Positions 1 to 9,622 of a stretch of 64,000 bases of DNA are shown in pieces. The stretch spans positions 1,674,001 through 1,738,000 of the forward strand of contig NC_012982.1 in assembly GCF_000023785.1 (NCBI RefSeq), given 5' to 3'. The position numbers and the translations under genes were made by a program. The notes under the pieces were generated by a model. That model had not been told where the DNA came from, made no database searches, and saw only the letters and a program-made list of their open reading frames with translations. The DNA comes from Hirschia baltica ATCC 49814 (lineage in GTDB: Bacteria; Pseudomonadota; Alphaproteobacteria; Caulobacterales; Hyphomonadaceae). Position 1 is the stretch's first letter; each line of letters starts with the position of its first letter.

Positions 1-998
1 ATTCGGTGTACATAATCGTCTGAGTTTGGCGGAGGAGCATAGTTAAACACATGCCCTACATCAGGAATATCCAAACCACGTGCAGCAACATCAGAAGCGA
101 CCAACAACGTTAGGTCTCCATTTTTGAATTTTTCTAATGTTTCCATCCGATAAGATTGAGATAGGTCTCCATGGATTGGAGCTGCATCAAAACCGTGCGC
201 ATTCAAGGATTTTGCAACGATGTCGACTTCTCTCTTTCTGTTGCAAAAAACAATGCCGTTTTTAACTTCGCAGCTGGCGATTATCGCCCGTAAAATCCCG
301 CGCTTGATTTCATCTTTGTCGCTCGGGGACTTTGTAACGTGTTGTGTAATAAGCTCAGCCGTCTGAGCAGGGCGAGCGACCTCAATCTGCTTTGGATCAT
401 TTTGAAATTGTTTGGTGAGCTTTGCTATTTCAGGAGGCATCGTAGCTGAAAACAAAAGAGTTTGCCGACGCGGAGGTAGCAGTTTACATATTTTTTCAAT
501 GTCTGGAATGAATCCCATATCGAGCATTCTGTCTGCTTCATCAATAACCAGCATTTGCACACCAGTCATAAGCAAGCGGCCACGTTCGAAATGGTCCATT
601 AAGCGACCTGGCGTCGCTATCAGAACATCAACACCAGCAGTTAATTTTTTATCTTGATCCGCGAAGGATACGCCGCCAATCAGTAGGGCCATATTCAGCT
701 TGTGATTGACGCCGTATTTTTCAAAATTATCCGCAACTTGCGCAGCAAGTTCTCTAGTGGGCTCTAGGATAAGGGTTCTTGGCATTCTAGCTTTCGCTCG
801 ACCTTGTCCTAGTTTATGGATCATCGGTAGGACAAATGCAGCGGTTTTCCCTGTTCCAGTTTGCGCGATTCCAGTTACATCACGACCTTGGATAATGGCC
901 GGTATAGCTTGTGCTTGAATAGGAGTTGGTTCAGTGTAGCCTGTTTCCTTTACAGCACTAAGCACGCGAGGATCTAAGTCCAAATCATCAAATGTCAT
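1..998 (-). CDS. rhlE: DEAD-box ATP-dependent RNA helicase (RhlE-like), 3' part missing
   Basis: Translating the minus strand from the ATG at 998 gives 332 residues that run off the window edge. It is a DEAD-box RNA helicase that unwinds RNA duplexes in the cytoplasm, in ribosome assembly or mRNA decay. Visible in order are the Q-motif region (EPTPIQAQAIP, about residue 23), Walker A AQTGTGKT (45-52), PTRELA, GG, TPGR, VIDEADRMLDMGF, SAT, and the second RecA lobe up to ARGLDIPDV and the first residues of the HRIGR motif, which the edge cuts. The reading frame closes just upstream of 998, so this start is firm. The assignment to RhlE rather than another DEAD-box subfamily is by overall look, because the C-terminal extension is not visible. 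Confidence 0.9.
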   Translation of the reverse strand, partial: MTFDDLDLDPRVLSAVKETGYTEPTPIQAQAIPAIIQGRDVTGIAQTGTGKTAAFVLPMIHKLGQGRAKARMPRTLILEPTRELAAQVADNFEKYGVNHKLNMALLIGGVSFADQDKKLTAGVDVLIATPGRLMDHFERGRLLMTGVQMLVIDEADRMLDMGFIPDIEKICKLLPPRRQTLLFSATMPPEIAKLTKQFQNDPKQIEVARPAQTAELITQHVTKSPSDKDEIKRGILRAIIASCEVKNGIVFCNRKREVDIVAKSLNAHGFDAAPIHGDLSQSYRMETLEKFKNGDLTLLVASDVAARGLDIPDVGHVFNYAPPPNSDDYVHR

Positions 999-1308
999 AT
1001 GGTCTTCATGTTCGATCGTTTTTTTACGATCGGCCTTTTAATTGCGCATGCTTCATATTTTAAAACCGGATTGTTTTCTAAGAAGGAAGTCATGCTGGGT
1101 TGTCATAGCGGCGCTTGAATGCCGCAAGCGCTGCGTTGGCAGCCGTATCAATCGTCGCGCACCATAGGCATAACTGTATAAGAGTCAATCTTTTGCGTAA
1201 AGCAGCACTGACATCGTTCAATACTGTGAGTTTGATCCCTGGTGCTTATCAAATCGTCAGGAATGGACGTTATTGTTTTATATGCAGGAATTTAGGGAAG
1301 CAGATAGG
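999..1308. other. Intergenic region upstream of the DEAD-box helicase
   Basis: This 310-base gap lies between the helicase start and the end of the transglutaminase gene, both on the minus strand. It holds the helicase promoter and leader. Two hairpins are visible: CGATCGT/ACGATCG at 1013-1032, and GCGCTTG/CAAGCGC at 1111-1131. The second lacks a U-run, so it is not a convincing terminator. A short open frame on the plus strand has no ribosome-binding site or recognisable protein. Confidence 0.5.
1013..1032 (-). promoter_or_regulatory. 7-bp inverted repeat in the helicase 5' leader
   Basis: CGATCGT and ACGATCG form a perfect stem around a loop of six T on the plus strand. It ends 15 bases upstream of the helicase ATG. 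In RNA it would place a small hairpin beside the ribosome-binding region. It could be an autoregulatory or cold-responsive leader element, or a protein-binding dyad; the sequence cannot distinguish these. Confidence 0.35.
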
Positions 1309-2184
1309 CTATAAAGGCTTAACGTCTACGCTTTGATAGCTTGTTTGTGATCCTTCAGCTCGTAATACGCCCTTGATTGGAGAGATATCGGAATAATCTC
1401 GCCCATATCCTATTACAATATGGTCTTCATTCACGATGATATTGTTTGTTGGGTCAAATTCAAGCCAGCCCATATCTGGGCCTAACCAAGCGCGAACCCA
1501 TGCATGCATGGCATCTGCACCTTCTAAACGTTCTTTTCCTTCTGGGGGAATAGTTCGTAGATAACCCGAAACGTATGCTGCTGGAATATTCAGACTTCGA
1601 AGGCAAGCTATCATGATATGAGAAAAATCCTGACAGACACCGTGTCTGTTGGCAAAGGATTGCTCATAAGGCGTGTCAACTTGCGTTGCTCTGGAATCGA
1701 AAGTCATATCTCGATTGATTGCCTGATTTATAGTTTTAACAATAGTGAATACACTCATATCAGCAGTAATTTGATCTAAAGTGTAATTTTGAACACACTC
1801 GGTCGATGTTATTCGTTGGGAGGGGCCAATAAAATGGTGAGGCGAATCTGGAGAAAGAGACCTTATTTCCTTAAGTATTGCCTTCATTTGATTGAGGAGA
1901 GGGCTGGTATCAGCGGGCACAACAATACTCTCCCTCGTAATTTGAGATTTTGCTTTGAAAACAAGTGATTTATGTGGTGCCTGAAATGCTATGTGAAGTG
2001 TGTGGTTTCCGAAAAAATCTGTGCTTTTAACCATTTCATCTGGAACTGGATCAATAATGATTTCGTTAAATTCAACGTTCTGGCAGCCTTCGATGGATTT
2101 AGGAACCATATGCAATAGGTGACGTCCGCCCGCAGCTGGATAGTCGTATTTGTATGCGATATTCAGCGAAATTTCATACTGCAT
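1309..2184 (-). CDS. Transglutaminase-like family protein (stand-alone)
   Basis: The 291-residue protein has the bacterial transglutaminase-like N-terminal beta region (YKYDYPAAGGRHLLHMVP) and a papain-fold core. The catalytic triad is readable as Cys184 in HGVCQDFSH, His227 in MHAWVRAW and Asp244 in EFDPTNN. Such proteins cleave or form amide bonds, and a cytoplasmic site is likely because no signal peptide is seen. It is the last gene of a minus operon: the upstream ATP-grasp/alpha-E gene ends 10 bases before this ATG. The family co-occurs with ATP-grasp and alpha-E proteins in predicted peptide-tagging or small-peptide pathways. The real substrate is unknown. Confidence 0.85.
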   Translation of the reverse strand: MQYEISLNIAYKYDYPAAGGRHLLHMVPKSIEGCQNVEFNEIIIDPVPDEMVKSTDFFGNHTLHIAFQAPHKSLVFKAKSQITRESIVVPADTSPLLNQMKAILKEIRSLSPDSPHHFIGPSQRITSTECVQNYTLDQITADMSVFTIVKTINQAINRDMTFDSRATQVDTPYEQSFANRHGVCQDFSHIMIACLRSLNIPAAYVSGYLRTIPPEGKERLEGADAMHAWVRAWLGPDMGWLEFDPTNNIIVNEDHIVIGYGRDYSDISPIKGVLRAEGSQTSYQSVDVKPL

Positions 2185-2194
2185 TTTAGTCAGC

Positions 2195-4600
2195 CTAATT
2201 AAAATAAACGTGCGCTAGCAATGAAGATATTGAGCTTATTTTTGTTTTTAAATCGGCAAAATCTTCGTTCACAATCGTCTCAGGTTTCAGTGCTTTAACG
2301 TCGCTATATGATTGTTTTACAACTTTAGAAAGTTTGGAAGCTTTGGAGTCGAAAACTGAACTCGGAAGGTAGCTGATTTGATTTTTTATCTCTAACATCT
2401 GATAGGCGATGGAACGCGGGTTTAATTCATCCAATGCAACGAGGTTTAAGACAGAGTCTCGCTGAGTTTCAACCGTGAACAGGTGGCGATGGGACATTGA
2501 ACTATCAGCTAACTCGAGCGCTAGATCAAGCGAGCCAGCTGGCATGTCAGGCTGAGAAAAATTCATTAGAAGAGATGATGTTTCCAACGCTCTTTCAAGA
2601 GAGCGTCCAATGCTTAAAAAACGCCATCCGGTAAAACGATACATGTTCTCATGGATCAAACCAGAAAAAGCGGTAATTTTTTGAATAAGAATATTCATTG
2701 ATCGTGCCAGCTCGTCTCCGCTAGAAGGTGCTGACGTTTGCATACTCTTGGTTTCTTTTAGAAGGTTCTTTAGGGCCAACCAACCGTCATCAGAAAAACG
2801 GTCCCTAAGTTGAGCAGCAGAGTTTAACGCGCTATTGATTACCTCGATTATTTTAGTCAGAGGATCATAGTGTGCAGACACACCAATGGTTGTTAGGTTG
2901 TTTTCTAAAAGCTTTAGAAGAGGGCGTCCTGGGTCTGCATATTCTGCAAAACGGCTATGATATGCGCGTAGCATTCGCATCATAATTTCTGCACGTTCAG
3001 CATATCGGCCTAGCCAAAATAGATTATCAGCAGCCCGACTAGGTAGATTTCGAGTTCTTTCTTGATGTTTAGCAGAACCCGTTTTTCCGATTAGGCTTTC
3101 TTTTTCAACTTTTTGATCGGTAACGATCCAAACGTCTGAAACGGATCCACCTTGCTGTAAGGTGATGGCCGATGCGTTGTTGTCTCTTCCTATGCGGGCG
3201 TATCCCCCAGGCATAAATTGCCAACCATCAGCTGTCCGACATGCAAAAACACGCAATGTTACTGGGCGTGGGGTCAATTTACCGTCTTGCAGAACTGGAG
3301 TTGTGGATAGTGTTACGGCTTCTTGCCCAACTAAATGTTCACCTTCTGATTCTAACAGACTTTCAAGTGTTGAAGAAGATGTGTTTGTTGTTAATTCGCC
3401 AATAGCTTTTTTTAAGTCGAGGCTAAAAGGCAAATTTGTCGTCATTGCTGAGCCGATAAGCATATTCTTTGCATTGGCGCTTACGTGCTGCCGTTCAGCT
3501 TTCTGACCGCACCACCAGGTTGCGATATTGGGCATTTTTAACGGTTCATTGCGTAATTTTTTCGATATTCTCGGCATAAACGCAAGTAATGCACGGGTTT
3601 CTACAATTCCCGAGCCTAACGCATTCACCAGACTTACTTTTCCATTGCGAGCAGCAGCGGCTAAACCCGCGGTACCCAGTTGTGAGTTTTCGTCTAATTC
3701 CAACGGGTCGGCAAACAATGAATCGAGCCTACGCCATAACACGCTAATTGGTTTTAATCCACGAACGGTACGGACCATGACCTCGCCATTTTCAACTGTC
3801 ATGTCCTCTCCCTCTAATAGGGTCAGACCTAAATACCGAGCAATATATGCGTGTTCAAAATATGTATCAGTCATTCTTCCGGGAGTAAGAATACCGAGAA
3901 TGTGATCAGAATTATCACTAAGATTAATCAAAGCTTGTCGAAATTCCCGGAAAAAACCAGCAAGTCGTTCGACATTTTCAGTTTCAAAATAGTCTGAGAA
4001 AACACGAGAAGTAGCAACGCGGTTTTCAAGTGCGAAGCCTGCTCCGGATGGCGCTTGAGCTCTATCACCCAACACCCACCAATTCCCAGCGGGGCCTCGC
4101 CCAATTTCAAAAGCTAAAAAATGGAGATGATGTCCGCCGCGGGGTTTTGAACCAACCATAGGACGCAACCATTCGGGGTTAGATGCAATGAGATTGGGAG
4201 GTAAAATACCGTCTCGAACTAAAGTGTTGTCTCCATAAACATCATTTAGAACCTCCTCTAATAGATCTGCTCTTTGAGAAAGGCCTTCACAGATGTTTTT
4301 CCATTCTCCTTCGGCAACGAGAACTGGAATATGGCTTAGCGGCCAGTCGCGTTCCTGCGTACCAGATTCACCATATTGACGATAAAAAACCCCCGCATCA
4401 TCCAGATATTGGTTGCCGCGTAGGGTTTTTCGTTTCATTTCTTCTGGTGAAATAGAGCACAAATGGTTTATGAAGTTACGCCATATCGGGCGAACCTCTC
4501 CATTCGTTGTCATCATTTCATCAAATACACCGCTAAGCGGTGTATAGTAATTTAATAAATCACAAGATGAAACATCTTGATTAGTCTGGCTATTGGGCAA
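2195..4600 (-). CDS. Circularly permuted ATP-grasp / alpha-E domain fusion
   Basis: The 801-residue protein fuses two families that are often separate genes. The N-terminal half (about 1-480) is the circularly permuted ATP-grasp type (former DUF404/DUF407), with GILTPGRMTDTYFEHAYIARYLG and NALGSGIVETRALLAFMP. The C-terminal part (about 500-801) is the helical alpha-E domain (DUF403), starting near LPSRAADNLFWLGRYAERAE. ATP-grasp enzymes ligate carboxylates to amines via acyl phosphates; alpha-E has no established activity. The start lies two bases after the upstream DUF2126 stop, so the genes are probably translationally coupled. Long antisense open frames inside it are shadows. The product of the pathway is unknown. 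Confidence 0.85.
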   Translation of the reverse strand: MPNSQTNQDVSSCDLLNYYTPLSGVFDEMMTTNGEVRPIWRNFINHLCSISPEEMKRKTLRGNQYLDDAGVFYRQYGESGTQERDWPLSHIPVLVAEGEWKNICEGLSQRADLLEEVLNDVYGDNTLVRDGILPPNLIASNPEWLRPMVGSKPRGGHHLHFLAFEIGRGPAGNWWVLGDRAQAPSGAGFALENRVATSRVFSDYFETENVERLAGFFREFRQALINLSDNSDHILGILTPGRMTDTYFEHAYIARYLGLTLLEGEDMTVENGEVMVRTVRGLKPISVLWRRLDSLFADPLELDENSQLGTAGLAAAARNGKVSLVNALGSGIVETRALLAFMPRISKKLRNEPLKMPNIATWWCGQKAERQHVSANAKNMLIGSAMTTNLPFSLDLKKAIGELTTNTSSSTLESLLESEGEHLVGQEAVTLSTTPVLQDGKLTPRPVTLRVFACRTADGWQFMPGGYARIGRDNNASAITLQQGGSVSDVWIVTDQKVEKESLIGKTGSAKHQERTRNLPSRAADNLFWLGRYAERAEIMMRMLRAYHSRFAEYADPGRPLLKLLENNLTTIGVSAHYDPLTKIIEVINSALNSAAQLRDRFSDDGWLALKNLLKETKSMQTSAPSSGDELARSMNILIQKITAFSGLIHENMYRFTGWRFLSIGRSLERALETSSLLMNFSQPDMPAGSLDLALELADSSMSHRHLFTVETQRDSVLNLVALDELNPRSIAYQMLEIKNQISYLPSSVFDSKASKLSKVVKQSYSDVKALKPETIVNEDFADLKTKISSISSLLAHVYFN

Positions 4601-4602
4601 AT

Positions 4603-7600
4603 TTAGATTCCAGCAGGCCTTCTGAGGTCCAAAGTCATAGGAAACTCTGGGTGAGGAGACTCGCCTAACACGTGATAGCTATTTGGTGAATGACCAAATT
4701 CCTGAAAACGTGCTAATCTCCGTGCTTCAGCTTCATTGCCATTGACTGGAAAGGTGTCATAGCTTCTACCACCAGGGTGAGCGACATGGTACACGCACCC
4801 ACCAATAGCACGGCCAGACCATTTGTCATAAATGTCAAATGTAAGTGGTGCATCAACGGGGCGTACTGGATGTAAAGCAAGCGGTGGTTGCCAAGCTTTG
4901 AAACGTACACCGGCAATTGCTGATTTGCCATCCGGAGATACGCTCAGAGGTACTTGGCGTTTGTTACATGTCACTTGATATCTGCTAAGATCAGCTCCGG
5001 TTAATTTTACTTGAACGCGTTCTACAGAGCTATCTGTATAACGTACAGTTCCGCCGATTGCGCCAGTTTCTCCCATAACATGCCACGGTTCCAGTGCCTG
5101 ACGAATTTCTAGTTTCATACCTTCGACTTCAGTTTCACCACAAAAAGGGAAACGGAACTCAGCTTGCGCTTTGAACCATTCGGGGTCCATGTCGAACCCA
5201 TGAATTCGAAGATCTTCTAGAACCTCAAGGAAATCAGCCCAGACATTTTCTGGAAGCATAAATTTATCATGGAGTGTTGTACCCCAACGTTTTAAATTGC
5301 CATCAATTGGGCTTCGCCAAAAACGAGCAATTAGAGCTCTAATGAGAAGTTGCTGAGCTAAACTCATGCGAGGTTCAGGAGGCATCTCGAAACCACGGAA
5401 TTCAACTAACCCTAAGCGTCCGGTTGGACCGTCTGGCGAATAAAGTTTATCGATACAGATCTCTGCACGATGCGTGTTTCCTGTTACATCAATCAGAATA
5501 TTTCGAAGGAGGCGGTCCACCAACCACGGCTGAGGCGCTTCTCCTTTGCCCGGATGTGGGATTTGAGATAGGGCAATTTCGAGTTCGTATAAGCTGTCGT
5601 GACGCGCCTCATCTATTCGAGGGGCTTGGCTGGTTGGTCCAATAAACAAGCCTGAAAAAAGATAAGAAAGGCTTGGGTGACGTTGCCAGTGTAAAATAAG
5701 ACTTCTTAATAGGTCAGGGCGGCGCAGAAATGGGCTATCTAGAGGTGTTGCTCCTCCAACAACAACGTGGTTTCCACCACCTGTACCGGTGTGTTTCCCA
5801 TCTGTCATGAACTTATCAGCGCCTAGACGGGTCTGCCGTGCTTCTTCATAGACTGCAGTTGTAATATCTACGCATTCATCCCAACTAGAAGCGGGGTGGA
5901 TGTTGACTTCTATGACACCTGGATCTGGCGCAACTCGAATGACGTTTAATCGCGCGTCTGAAGGAGGAGCATACCCTTCTATGTGAATTGGAAGTTCCAA
6001 GTCCTCGGCTGCTTGTTCAGTTATAGAGATTAGCTCAAGATAATCAGCCGCAGTTTCAGTTGGCGGCATGAATACACATAAACGCCCATTTCTTGGTTCC
6101 ACAGCCAGAGCAGTTCTAACGTGTGTCGCCTGAATAAGGGTCGCATCTTGGACTTGTTGTTGTTCGGTCCTAATTTCTTCTGTGTTTTGACGGAATGGTT
6201 GAGGGCGTGGATTTAACTCATTGTTATAAGGAGCTTGTCCAGAAAATTCTGGAAGCGGGCCGTTTACACCAGTAGGATCAGCTTCGAACGTATAGGGGTA
6301 TTCTATTTTATTGAGGTAAGGTAACGCACTTAAAGGTAGGCGGTATCCAACTGGGCTGTCCCCCGGAGTTAGAAATATTTTACCTCGACGCGTCGTCCAC
6401 TTTTCTGATCGCCATCTCCGACCAGCACTCTTTGCCTGCCAACGTTGCACAGGTAAAACATATCCAGCCGGTTTTGTAAGACCACGCTCAAATACGCGGG
6501 CAATTCGTTCGCGCTCTTCAGCGTCATCCAATTTTGAATTGTCTGGTGTCACGTTTTCTGGGAGAGAGTTTTCTCGTAAGATCCACTCTGCAGGATCTTC
6601 GTAGGCCGGTGCGACCATATCCTGACTGATCTCTAGCTTCGAAGCTATAACTTCCAATAAGTCTGCCGCATCTTTTGATGTTGCTTCTGTATCCTGATCT
6701 TCTGCTGCGATAAGGTCTACATTTTTCCAAATTGGTTTTGCGTCACCGCGCCAATATAGGGAATATGTCCAGCGCGGAAGGGTTTCACCTGGATACCATT
6801 TGCCTTGTCCGTAGTGGAGGAAACCGCCGGGAGCAAAACGATCACGTAATCGGCGGATCAAACGGTCTGCTAAGACTTTTTTGGTTGGACCTACAGCGTC
6901 TGTATTCCATTCATCTGATTCAAAATCATCTATAGATACAAAAGTTGGTTCTCCCCCCATGGTGAGGCGGACATCTTCGCTCTTTAAAATCTCATCGACG
7001 CGTTGTCCTAATGCGTCTAGTTTATCCCATGAAGCATCTGAAAATGGCTTTGTGATACGCGGGTGTTCTGCTGTTCGTGAAACTTGCATATCGAAGTCAA
7101 ATTCGACTTCTGCATCACTCGCCATTCCGACGATTGGAGCCGCATTAGAATAGTGAGGTGTTGCAGCAAGTGGAATGTGGCTTTCACCTGCTAGCAGACC
7201 CGATGTTGGGTCAAGACCTACCCAGCCGGCACCAGGCAAATAAACTTCACACCAAGCATGCAGATCAGTAAAATCTTTGTCAGTTCCTGCAGGACCATCG
7301 AGAGACTTTAAGTCAGGTTTGAGCTGAATTAGATATCCAGAAACAAACCTTGCAGCAAATCCAAGGTTTCTAAACGCATGTACCAAAAGCCAAGATGAAT
7401 CTCGGCAAGACCCTCTAGCTAAATTTAAAGTTTCTTCTGGTGTTTGAACACCAGGTTCCATGCGAATAACGTAATCAACAACTTTGTTTACAGCTAAATT
7501 TAATTCGACAATGAAGTCGATTGTCCGCAAACCCTTCTTCTTACCTTCTTCAAGGAAGTTGAATAAGAATGATTGTAATCGTTTTCCGGGTTTCTTTGTT

Positions 7601-7956
7601 TTTGTGTATATTTTTAAGTCATGCTTGAGTTCAGCTGGGTACTTAAAAGGCCATGTCTCAGCGAGTTCATCGACGAAAAAGTCGAAAGGATTATAGACGC
7701 TCATATCTGCGACTAAATCGACTTCAATTTTCAATTCACGGACAGGTTCTGGAAATACATATCTTGCAAGCCAGTTCCCGTACGGGTCTTGTTGATGGTT
7801 CACAAAATGCCCGCCGGGGCTCACTTTCAGTGAGTGTGAAATCACTGGAGTACGAGAATGTGGGGCGGGTCTCAATCTGATCACTTGAGGAGAAAGTGTT
7901 ACTGGACGATCATATTTGTAATGAGTGAGGTGATAGATGCTGGCTTGGATAGACAT
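4603..7956 (-). CDS. Transglutaminase-like / DUF2126 fusion protein
   Basis: The 1117-residue protein starts at the ATG at 7956 ([10 protein letters not shown]), where homology to the transglutaminase-like N-terminal domain begins; the open frame extends 29 codons further without family-like sequence. The first 290 residues are a transglutaminase core with Cys184 (RGSCRDSS), His233 (DLHAWCE) and Asp249 (GLDPTSG). The remainder is DUF2126, with conserved stretches such as [33 protein letters not shown] and [14 protein letters not shown]2126 has been proposed to be a carboxylate-amine ligase; I recall this from comparative-genomic work and cannot check it here. It is the first gene of the three-gene operon. 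Mycobacteria carry a protein of the same architecture and similar size. Confidence 0.85.
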   Translation of the reverse strand: MSIQASIYHLTHYKYDRPVTLSPQVIRLRPAPHSRTPVISHSLKVSPGGHFVNHQQDPYGNWLARYVFPEPVRELKIEVDLVADMSVYNPFDFFVDELAETWPFKYPAELKHDLKIYTKTKKPGKRLQSFLFNFLEEGKKKGLRTIDFIVELNLAVNKVVDYVIRMEPGVQTPEETLNLARGSCRDSSWLLVHAFRNLGFAARFVSGYLIQLKPDLKSLDGPAGTDKDFTDLHAWCEVYLPGAGWVGLDPTSGLLAGESHIPLAATPHYSNAAPIVGMASDAEVEFDFDMQVSRTAEHPRITKPFSDASWDKLDALGQRVDEILKSEDVRLTMGGEPTFVSIDDFESDEWNTDAVGPTKKVLADRLIRRLRDRFAPGGFLHYGQGKWYPGETLPRWTYSLYWRGDAKPIWKNVDLIAAEDQDTEATSKDAADLLEVIASKLEISQDMVAPAYEDPAEWILRENSLPENVTPDNSKLDDAEERERIARVFERGLTKPAGYVLPVQRWQAKSAGRRWRSEKWTTRRGKIFLTPGDSPVGYRLPLSALPYLNKIEYPYTFEADPTGVNGPLPEFSGQAPYNNELNPRPQPFRQNTEEIRTEQQQVQDATLIQATHVRTALAVEPRNGRLCVFMPPTETAADYLELISITEQAAEDLELPIHIEGYAPPSDARLNVIRVAPDPGVIEVNIHPASSWDECVDITTAVYEEARQTRLGADKFMTDGKHTGTGGGNHVVVGGATPLDSPFLRRPDLLRSLILHWQRHPSLSYLFSGLFIGPTSQAPRIDEARHDSLYELEIALSQIPHPGKGEAPQPWLVDRLLRNILIDVTGNTHRAEICIDKLYSPDGPTGRLGLVEFRGFEMPPEPRMSLAQQLLIRALIARFWRSPIDGNLKRWGTTLHDKFMLPENVWADFLEVLEDLRIHGFDMDPEWFKAQAEFRFPFCGETEVEGMKLEIRQALEPWHVMGETGAIGGTVRYTDSSVERVQVKLTGADLSRYQVTCNKRQVPLSVSPDGKSAIAGVRFKAWQPPLALHPVRPVDAPLTFDIYDKWSGRAIGGCVYHVAHPGGRSYDTFPVNGNEAEARRLARFQEFGHSPNSYHVLGESPHPEFPMTLDLRRPAGI

Positions 7957-8282
7957 GGTATCTTTCAGAAGCAGTGAACGAGATGTGGTATTTATTTTAA
8001 TCCGAGCATGACTGCGAATAAAAGCGATAAACAGTAAATACAATCATACGTACTGCTATGCGCTTAAAAAGGTAAAACATTCCCTTTACTAGCCGCATAT
8101 TTGTGCTGAAATCGCAATTCTTTTCACCTATTAGGAAATTGATACACCAAATGGGCGAGTTATTTGCCTTTCAGTTCGGTGAATAAGTCGTTTGGGCCTG
8201 AACATTCTTCTTGTGAGTAGGCGTTGCTTGTCTATAGTTAGTCAATTGAAGACTTTTCAACGTGCGTCTGAGGGGACAGATT
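7957..8282. other. Divergent intergenic region
   Basis: This 326-base AT-rich gap separates the minus-strand ligase/transglutaminase operon from the plus-strand operon of unknown genes, so it should carry both promoters. I see a ribosome-binding sequence (AGGGGAC) just before 8283 but no convincing -35/-10 pair, operator or small gene. Confidence 0.5.
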
Positions 8283-9611
8283 ATGAATTGGATTCTCGCT
8301 TTATTTGCCTTTGCTGGCATAATGGCAGTTATGTCCACGATTGCTTCTGTGGTCGTTGAAGCTATTCACAAAGTGTTTGCTCTTCGAAGTGGCGGAATGC
8401 AGGAAATGCTTCGGGCTTTGCATGATGGCGTTGTAATGCCGCTTGATCCTGAATACCCTGATGTAACACAAGGTTTACAAGGTGGTGCATCTAAGCGCGC
8501 GGATCAATTTGCTAAGCAAATGACACGTAGCCCGGCGTACGGCGGTAAAGGGCGTTGGTGGTGGATCGCAAATATACCATTTCTGAACATTTTTACGCGC
8601 CGATTTGAAAACCTCTCAAAACTGCAATTCGTTGAACAACTTACACAGACAGACTACGGACAGCGCTTATCAGGCATGAGTCGTCCACAGATAAAACAGT
8701 CACTTAATAGATTAGTGTATGAGTTTGATCGGTATGGTGCTGGGCAATCTGAATTTTTTGGTTCTCGTGCTAAAGTTTTTACAACTGCCGTCGCTTTGTT
8801 GATTGTGTCTCTTGGGAATGTGAATGCATTGGCAATCTACTCTCATCTCGCGACCAACCAAGGTGCACTAAGCGGTGTTTTAAATACGTTTAATTCTGAA
8901 GAGGCGTTGGATGGCTTTATCACTCAAAAGATCAATCAAGCGACTTTAGCTCAGTCTCAAAACGGCACCTCGACAGGGCTTGCTTCATCAATATCATCAG
9001 ATTTTAGAATATTGTCTAATGCAGGCTTTCCTGTCGGCCGCAATTATTTTCCTTATTGTGATGTACCTGAAAACTCAAATTGTGATGTCAAAGGTTTCGC
9101 TGATTCAGTAAGTTTGTTTGGGCTATACGATAGTAAAGCAATACCCCGTATTTTGACACCAGAAGGCGCTCAGTGGTTGCTTGGTATGATTGCCACAGCA
9201 GGCTTGATCGGACTTGGTGCTAATTTCTGGTTTAATCTGTTTCGGGCGATGGCATCTTTTGCGCTTCGCAATGCGTCAGCAGCTAGCGGTACTTCACGAG
9301 CGCGAGCAACCGATCCAGTGCCGCCAATGGCCGAAGGTGAGGTTCGTCGACCGCGAGAAGTTAAAGGCTCTTTGGCTGCACCAGGTAGTGAGCCAGACCT
9401 CGATCTTCTTACCGATGCATTTCTCACAGTAGCAGGTAAAGAAGTAGGCGTACCTACCGCGACTGAGTCCGCAAATGTTGAGCCTGTAGTTTTGCCCCAA
9501 TCATCCCCATTAGTGCCTAAAACTGGCGTATTTATTGGTGAGATGCCAACTCGGCCAGGACCAACAAAGCCGGTGACAATGAATAATGGTCTTCGAAAAT
9601 ATAGAGGGTAA
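8283..9611 (+). CDS. Uncharacterised multi-span membrane protein
   Basis: I do not recognise this 442-residue protein. The chosen ATG at 8283 follows AGGGGAC; an earlier in-frame start at 8262 lacks such a site. Residues about 2-22 (WILALFAFAGIMAVMSTIASVVV) form a membrane anchor and are followed by VEAIHKVFALRSGGMQEMLRAL. Two further hydrophobic segments lie near residues 162-185 (VFTTAVALLIVSLGNVNALAIY) and 295-325 (WLLGMIATAGLIGLGANFWFNLF). The last 100 residues are Pro/Glu/Arg-rich and probably disordered and cytoplasmic. It is the first gene of a three-gene operon with a helical-repeat protein and a probable lipoprotein, which suggests an envelope complex. No function can be assigned. 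Confidence 0.75.
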   Translation: MNWILALFAFAGIMAVMSTIASVVVEAIHKVFALRSGGMQEMLRALHDGVVMPLDPEYPDVTQGLQGGASKRADQFAKQMTRSPAYGGKGRWWWIANIPFLNIFTRRFENLSKLQFVEQLTQTDYGQRLSGMSRPQIKQSLNRLVYEFDRYGAGQSEFFGSRAKVFTTAVALLIVSLGNVNALAIYSHLATNQGALSGVLNTFNSEEALDGFITQKINQATLAQSQNGTSTGLASSISSDFRILSNAGFPVGRNYFPYCDVPENSNCDVKGFADSVSLFGLYDSKAIPRILTPEGAQWLLGMIATAGLIGLGANFWFNLFRAMASFALRNASAASGTSRARATDPVPPMAEGEVRRPREVKGSLAAPGSEPDLDLLTDAFLTVAGKEVGVPTATESANVEPVVLPQSSPLVPKTGVFIGEMPTRPGPTKPVTMNNGLRKYRG

Positions 9612-9622
9612 GGAGTGATATT

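Noticed and set aside
1115-1336. 73-codon open frame on the plus strand in the gap after the helicase
   Set aside because: It has no ribosome-binding site, ends inside the transglutaminase gene on the other strand and has no protein-like features.
3162-3905. Two long antisense frames within the ATP-grasp/alpha-E gene
   Set aside because: They lie opposite a clearly conserved gene, have no start signals and show composition expected of a shadow frame.
9170-9500. Several overlapping frames inside the first unknown membrane-protein gene
   Set aside because: The main frame has a ribosome-binding site and membrane segments; the others are shadows of its low-complexity C-terminal tail.
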